Source of the DNA: Variovorax boronicumulans
Lineage (GTDB): Bacteria > Pseudomonadota > Gammaproteobacteria > Burkholderiales > Burkholderiaceae_C
Assembly: GCF_007677875.1 (NCBI RefSeq)
Contig: NZ_VEDO01000001.1
Span: forward strand, 62,001 to 126,000
DNA: 64,000 bases
Reading direction: 5' to 3'
Numbering within the stretch: the first letter of the stretch is position 1; every line of letters starts with the position of its first letter. Below are positions 60,937 to 64,000 of this stretch, piece by piece. The position numbers and the translations under genes were made by a program. The notes under the pieces are model-generated. The model was given only the letters and a program-made list of their open reading frames with translations, made no database searches and was not told the DNA's origin.

Positions 60937-61569
60937 ATGGCCTTCCTTCTCGAAAAAACCAATCCCAACTTCTCGGTGTCGCGCGTGCACGGCGTGCTGC
61001 GGCTGGAGACGCAAAACGGCCACTTCGTGGCTGTGGTCAACAGCTACGCCACGCCCGAGGCCTTCGATGCCAACATGCTCAACTGGCAGGACAGCTACCA
61101 GCTGCCCCTGCAGGCCGACCCGACCGTGGCCGCCAACCCGCAGGCCTACCTCATCGGCCCCGAGGGACCGTTCGCCGGCGCCACGGTGCTCGAGGAGGCC
61201 ACGCCGCTCGAGCGCCAGCAGTCGATCAAGTGGGCGGAGATCAAGGGCGAGCGCGACCGCAGGGAGACGGGCGGCTTCTCCTACCTCGGCAAGGTGATCG
61301 ACAGCGACAGCCGCAGCGTGCAGCGCATTGCGCTGGCCGTCCAGTCCGCCCAGGCGGCAATTGCTGGCGGCGTGGCGTTCGCCATCAGCTGGACGTGCGC
61401 CGATGACAGCGTGCTCGAGCTCGATGCGCAGCAGATGCTGGGCATGACCGTTGCCCTGGCCGACCACGCGAACGCGTTGCACGTGGTCGCCCGCGGCCTG
61501 CGCGAGGTCATCTACGCCGAGGACGCCACGGCTGCCAGCGTGGCGGCCGTCGCCTGGCCCGTCGAGTAG
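60937..61569 (+). CDS. DUF4376-type tail fibre assembly-like protein
   Basis: A 210-residue protein. The C-terminal half (IKWAEIKGERDRRETGGFSY, then IDSDSRSVQRIALAVQSAQA) matches the DUF4376 family, which is common at the end of tail-fibre modules. It probably assists fibre assembly or is part of the tip. A terminator hairpin follows. Confidence 0.72.
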   Translation: MAFLLEKTNPNFSVSRVHGVLRLETQNGHFVAVVNSYATPEAFDANMLNWQDSYQLPLQADPTVAANPQAYLIGPEGPFAGATVLEEATPLERQQSIKWAEIKGERDRRETGGFSYLGKVIDSDSRSVQRIALAVQSAQAAIAGGVAFAISWTCADDSVLELDAQQMLGMTVALADHANALHVVARGLREVIYAEDATAASVAAVAWPVE

Positions 61570-61591
61570 TCCCTCAAGGTTTCCTGTTCAA

Positions 61592-61618
61592 GCCGCCCAC
61601 CGAGGCGGCTTTTCTTTT
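61592..61618 (+). terminator. Intrinsic terminator/attenuator before the holin gene
   Basis: Stem GCCGCC/GGCGGC (61592-61597, 61604-61609) with a CACCGA loop, then TTTTCTTTT. Same stem as at 44049 and 49695. The holin ATG is 16 bases further on. Confidence 0.72.
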
Positions 61619-61633
61619 GCCCGAAAGGCTCCC

Positions 61634-61960
61634 ATGAAGAAGAAGTTGTCGGCCATGCTGGCCGCGGTCCTGGCGTTCCTCCTTCCACGTTCGGTGGAGG
61701 CGGAGGCGTCAGCTGCAGCTGCTGCGTCGAAAGGTATGTACACCGGCGCCGGTGTGTCGGTCGTCGGCGGCGCTGCGCTGTCAAGCGACATCGTCGGTTG
61801 GGCGGGCCTGGCCGTCGCTGTGGCGGGCTTCCTGCTGAACGCCTGGTTCAAGTGGGACGCACGACAGCGGGCCAAGCGCGAGCACGCCGCCCGCATGCAG
61901 CGAATCCTCGGCGGATTTCGCACCGACACGGACCTCGCGCAGCTGGGAGTGGACGATTGA
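61634..61960 (+). CDS. Holin
   Basis: A 108-residue membrane protein. The basic start (MKKKLSAMLAAVLAFLLPRS) is signal-like, and a second hydrophobic helix (DIVGWAGLAVAVAGFLLNAW) is followed by a basic tail (KREHAARMQRILGG). Position directly before the endolysin supports a pore-forming holin. GAAAGG precedes ATG 61634. Confidence 0.75.
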   Translation: MKKKLSAMLAAVLAFLLPRSVEAEASAAAAASKGMYTGAGVSVVGGAALSSDIVGWAGLAVAVAGFLLNAWFKWDARQRAKREHAARMQRILGGFRTDTDLAQLGVDD

Positions 61961-62502
61961 GCGCCGTGCGCCTACCGAAGATCCCTGCAGCCGTGGCGCG
62001 CAAGGGAGCGATCCCTGCGGCGCTGCTGGCCGCCCTGGCCAGCCCGCTGGCCTACACCACGCTCGAGCGCTGGGAGGGCAACGTGCTACAGGTCTACTCG
62101 GACAACCTGGCGGGCGGGCTGCCCACCTGGTGCGCCGGCCAGACGCAGGGCCCTGCGCCTGGTCCGGTGGGCACCAGGCTGACCAGCGACTACTGCACCG
62201 AGGTCAACAAGGCCACGCTGCTCGAGTACGGCTTTGCGGTGCTGGGCTGTGTGTCATGGGACTACCTCACGGCCCGCCGGCTCATCGGGCTGACGATCTT
62301 CGCTGTCAACGTCGGCAAGGCGGGCGCATGCGGGTCGCAGGCAGTGCGGCAGATCAACGCCGGCAACGTGCTGGCCGGCTGCAACCTGATCGCCCGCACG
62401 CCGGATGGCCGGCCCAACTGGTCGACCGCCAACGGGGTCTATGTGCCGGGCCTTCAGAACCGCCGCCAGGGTGAGCGGGTGCTCTGCCGGGATGGGGCCT
62501 GA
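61957..62502 (+). CDS. SAR-type endolysin (phage lysozyme)
   Basis: A 181-residue lysozyme-like enzyme. An N-terminal, weakly hydrophobic anchor (AIPAALLAALASPLAYTTLE) followed directly by the catalytic block LERWEGNVLQVYSDNLAGGL is the signal-arrest-release design: Glu, then Asp nine residues later. The start is TTG 61957 (TTGA overlap with the holin stop) or GTG 61966; there is no ATG in a suitable place. Seven or so cysteines could make disulfides in the periplasm. It cleaves peptidoglycan after release by membrane depolarisation. Confidence 0.8.
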   Translation: MSAVRLPKIPAAVARKGAIPAALLAALASPLAYTTLERWEGNVLQVYSDNLAGGLPTWCAGQTQGPAPGPVGTRLTSDYCTEVNKATLLEYGFAVLGCVSWDYLTARRLIGLTIFAVNVGKAGACGSQAVRQINAGNVLAGCNLIARTPDGRPNWSTANGVYVPGLQNRRQGERVLCRDGA

Positions 62503-62503
62503 C

Positions 62504-62959
62504 ATGCCGAGCCTCGCCCTTGTCACGCATGGCGCAGTGGCGGTGCTGGCCGCTGCCTTGGTGTGGGGCTACACCGACGCCCGCCACGCGGCCGCTATCG
62601 GCGAGATCCGCGTGGCGCAGGCCGACGCGCAGCTGGCGACGGCCACCACGGCGCGCGCGAAACAGCGCGCCATCACCGACAAATACCTTGGAGCCTTGAA
62701 TGCCGCCCGTGACCGTGAAGCGTTGCTGCGCGTTGAGCTTGACCAGCTGCGTTATGTTTCTGATGGGCTGCGCGACCAAGCCGCCGATGCAGGTCGACGT
62801 CTCGCCAGTGCTCCCCCCGCCGCCATCCTTGAGTACGCCACTGCCGTCAACGCCATATACGACGACTGCCGCGCAGCGTATGAGGGAATGGCAGCAAAGG
62901 CTACAGGCCACGCGGCTGATGTCCGAACCCACCGCGACGCCTGGCCGGTGAGCCCATGA
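62504..62959 (+). CDS. Inner-membrane spanin (Rz-like)
   Basis: A 151-residue protein with an N-terminal anchor (LALVTHGAVAVLAAALVWGY) and a long periplasmic coiled coil (about 40-100). It fuses the membranes with Rz1 in the last lysis step. The o-spanin gene is nested inside it in the +1 frame. Confidence 0.78.
   Translation: MPSLALVTHGAVAVLAAALVWGYTDARHAAAIGEIRVAQADAQLATATTARAKQRAITDKYLGALNAARDREALLRVELDQLRYVSDGLRDQAADAGRRLASAPPAAILEYATAVNAIYDDCRAAYEGMAAKATGHAADVRTHRDAWPVSP
62700..62951 (+). CDS. Outer-membrane lipoprotein spanin (Rz1-like), nested in Rz
   Basis: 83 residues in another frame inside Rz. The signal ends at the lipobox FLMGC, and the mature part is proline-rich (LPPPPSLSTPLPSTPY). 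TTGGAG lies 6-10 bases before ATG 62700. The signal, proline content and nesting are diagnostic. Confidence 0.82.
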   Translation: MPPVTVKRCCALSLTSCVMFLMGCATKPPMQVDVSPVLPPPPSLSTPLPSTPYTTTAAQRMREWQQRLQATRLMSEPTATPGR

Positions 62960-63180
62960 GCCGCAGCAACTGCCTGATTTGGGCCGTCGCCCTCTACTGG
63001 CGCCGGCGCAAGAAGGGGGCCGCCGGCTACCTGGTGATGCGCCGCTCGCGCTGGGGGCGCTTCCCACACTTCCTTTACATGGAGCGGGGCCGGCTGTACA
63101 GCTACGTGCCGCGCGATCCGCGTGTCAAACGCTTGCCGCCGCCGGTGTTCCGGGGGCGGTCGAAGTTCGGGGACTTATAG
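62956..63180 (+). CDS. Small basic protein after the lysis cassette
   Basis: 74 residues (MSRSNCLIWAVALYWRRRKK, then GRFPHFLYMERGRLYSYVPR), very basic and aromatic. ATGA overlap with the Rz stop. Similar small genes follow spanins in Burkholderiales phages. Function is unknown. Confidence 0.6.
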   Translation: MSRSNCLIWAVALYWRRRKKGAAGYLVMRRSRWGRFPHFLYMERGRLYSYVPRDPRVKRLPPPVFRGRSKFGDL

Positions 63181-63234
63181 GCAAGGCTGCTGTTTCGGTG
63201 AAATCAAGGTACATGACCTTAAATGACGATCGAG

Positions 63235-63999
63235 CTAGTAGCCCGGCAGCTTGACGATTTTTTGCCCCACTGTCCTTTTCAGAGCGACGAGATCAACATC
63301 ATCACGCAAGTACTTCTTCAAGTGGTTGTACACCTTCTCGATTTCGGCTTGCTGTTTATCGACCGCTATCTGTCGAGACATCTCAACGATGTCCTCGTCG
63401 CTTAACTTGGATGCCTCGTCTCTCGCTTTGCGTGCAGCTATCGAAGCCTTAAGTTTCGCAAGGTCGGACACCCATGTAATTGACCGTTGCGATGTCGTAT
63501 TGACTTTTTCGTCGACGGCCTTCGGCGCCCAGTCTGGAGTGCCAACTCGTGAAAATTGTTGTCCGATTAAAGATCCCAGTTTTGCCTGAAAAATATCAGA
63601 GATCTGCGCGAGCCGACCTTGCTGACACTTTTCATAATGGTCGACCTTAATCGGCATCATGATCGAAGTCATGATGCACATGTCCTCGGCGATCCTCCCT
63701 TGAGGCCAGCCCGGCATAAAAAAGTACCGAGGGTCGTTGTTGTTTACAAGCTTTCCTACGAATTGCTTGTATTTCTCTTTTGTAGAGTTAGACGCTAAGA
63801 CCATATCAGCCTCGCCCACGAACTCAAACAGTCCTTTAAATTCTTTCTCGATAATTTTCCGAAGCGGTCGTACGGGCGCTAATACGATATACCGCGCCTT
63901 GGGTCGCCCGCCATGAGGATAGAGATCACAGGACTGGGTAATTATCGCAAAGAGTTCGTTCTCCTCTTTGTCGAAGTGATAGCGGTGATATTCAGACAA
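63235..63999 (-). CDS. AT-rich cargo gene of unknown function (possibly incomplete at the window edge)
   Basis: A 254-residue frame whose first codon in view is a TTG at 63997-63999; the true start may lie beyond the window. Visible blocks are ELFAIITQSCDLYPHGGRPK, RYIVLAPVRPL, VDHYEKCQQGRLAQISDIFQ and LGSLIGQQFSRVGTPDW, then a charged helical C-terminus. Its base composition is near 47% G+C against about 66% around it, and it opposes the late operon, both marks of a moron gene. I do not recognise the family. A phage-exclusion or other lysogen-benefit role is only a guess from position. Confidence 0.7.
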   Translation of the reverse strand: MSEYHRYHFDKEENELFAIITQSCDLYPHGGRPKARYIVLAPVRPLRKIIEKEFKGLFEFVGEADMVLASNSTKEKYKQFVGKLVNNNDPRYFFMPGWPQGRIAEDMCIMTSIMMPIKVDHYEKCQQGRLAQISDIFQAKLGSLIGQQFSRVGTPDWAPKAVDEKVNTTSQRSITWVSDLAKLKASIAARKARDEASKLSDEDIVEMSRQIAVDKQQAEIEKVYNHLKKYLRDDVDLVALKRTVGQKIVKLPGY

Positions 64000-64000
64000 A

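Larger units (their letters stand above)
23481..64000. mobile_element. Temperate siphovirus-type prophage (right end outside the window)
   Basis: A contiguous phage genome in lambdoid order: integrase, leftward early operon, repressor/Cro region, replication, HK97-type head, siphophage tail with tape measure and J-like protein, lysis genes. Every structural module is intact and in frame, so the element may be inducible. The left boundary is close to the tRNA-Arg 5' end. I found no copy of tRNA-adjacent sequence near the right edge, so attR is probably beyond 64000. Confidence 0.92.

Noticed and set aside
63181-64000. Search for attR (a copy of tRNA-Arg or the adjacent sequence)
   Set aside because: No matching stretch was found by eye. 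The right end of the prophage is probably outside the window.

Overview
The window is GC-rich (roughly two thirds G+C by eye) and reads as a betaproteobacterial chromosome, most likely Burkholderiales/Comamonadaceae. The evidence is gene content and order: a pyrimidine operon with a degenerate dihydroorotase, rubredoxin beside thiD and hemL, dusB-fis-purH, a pil-chp chemotaxis-like cluster and a PEP-CTERM exported protein. The first 23.4 kb is chromosomal. The remaining 40.5 kb is one large temperate siphovirus-type prophage that runs off the right edge.

Chromosomal part. After a gene remnant (1-310) comes a tightly overlapping minus-strand operon, algH(yqgE)-ruvX-pyrR-pyrB-pyrX-plsC (318-4832), with a photolyase gene divergent from algH. 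A PRC-barrel gene follows. Next is the twitching-motility signalling cluster, read right to left: pilG, pilI, a very short PilJ-like hairpin gene and the giant CheA-type kinase pilL/chpA. Rubredoxin lies upstream of it, divergent from thiD and hemL. A glycine-zipper envelope protein and purH converge on a shared bidirectional terminator. purH is the last gene of dusB-fis-purH. Beyond it are a YqaA-type membrane protein, a DUF2501 protein, a PEP-CTERM protein with a sigma-54-like promoter, a small lipoprotein and a GH26-like secreted glycosidase. A tRNA-Arg(CCT) marks the prophage boundary.

Prophage (about 23.48 kb to beyond 64.0 kb). The integrase lies next to the 5' end of the tRNA, which is not the usual geometry. 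A leftward early operon (24.6-31.9 kb), almost every junction a 4-base stop/start overlap, carries a ParB-like protein fused to an H-NS-type DNA-binding motif and an FtsK-gamma-like winged helix, a dNMP kinase, a DUF4406 protein and small membrane proteins. The immunity region (31.9-32.9 kb) has a repressor gene flanked by two control regions, each with three copies of a 14-bp palindrome. This is an architecture like lambda OL/OR with an unrelated sequence. Rightward from it come Cro, a CII-family regulator, a primase-helicase (VapE type), a candidate late regulator, HNH, a ParB-methyltransferase, and the head genes (TerS, TerL, portal, ClpP-like protease, HK97 capsid, an unusual FN3 + SGNH-hydrolase protein, connectors). 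Tail genes follow, including a canonical -1 frameshift for the G/GT chaperones, a tape measure and a 1,920-residue NlpC/P60-J fusion. The lysis set is a holin, a SAR-type endolysin and nested Rz/Rz1.

Three nearly identical intrinsic terminators sit just upstream of the major capsid gene, the major tail gene and the holin gene, suggesting that transcript levels of the late operon are shaped at those points. At the right edge an AT-rich, oppositely oriented gene of unknown function is a probable cargo (moron) gene. The right attachment site is not in the window.
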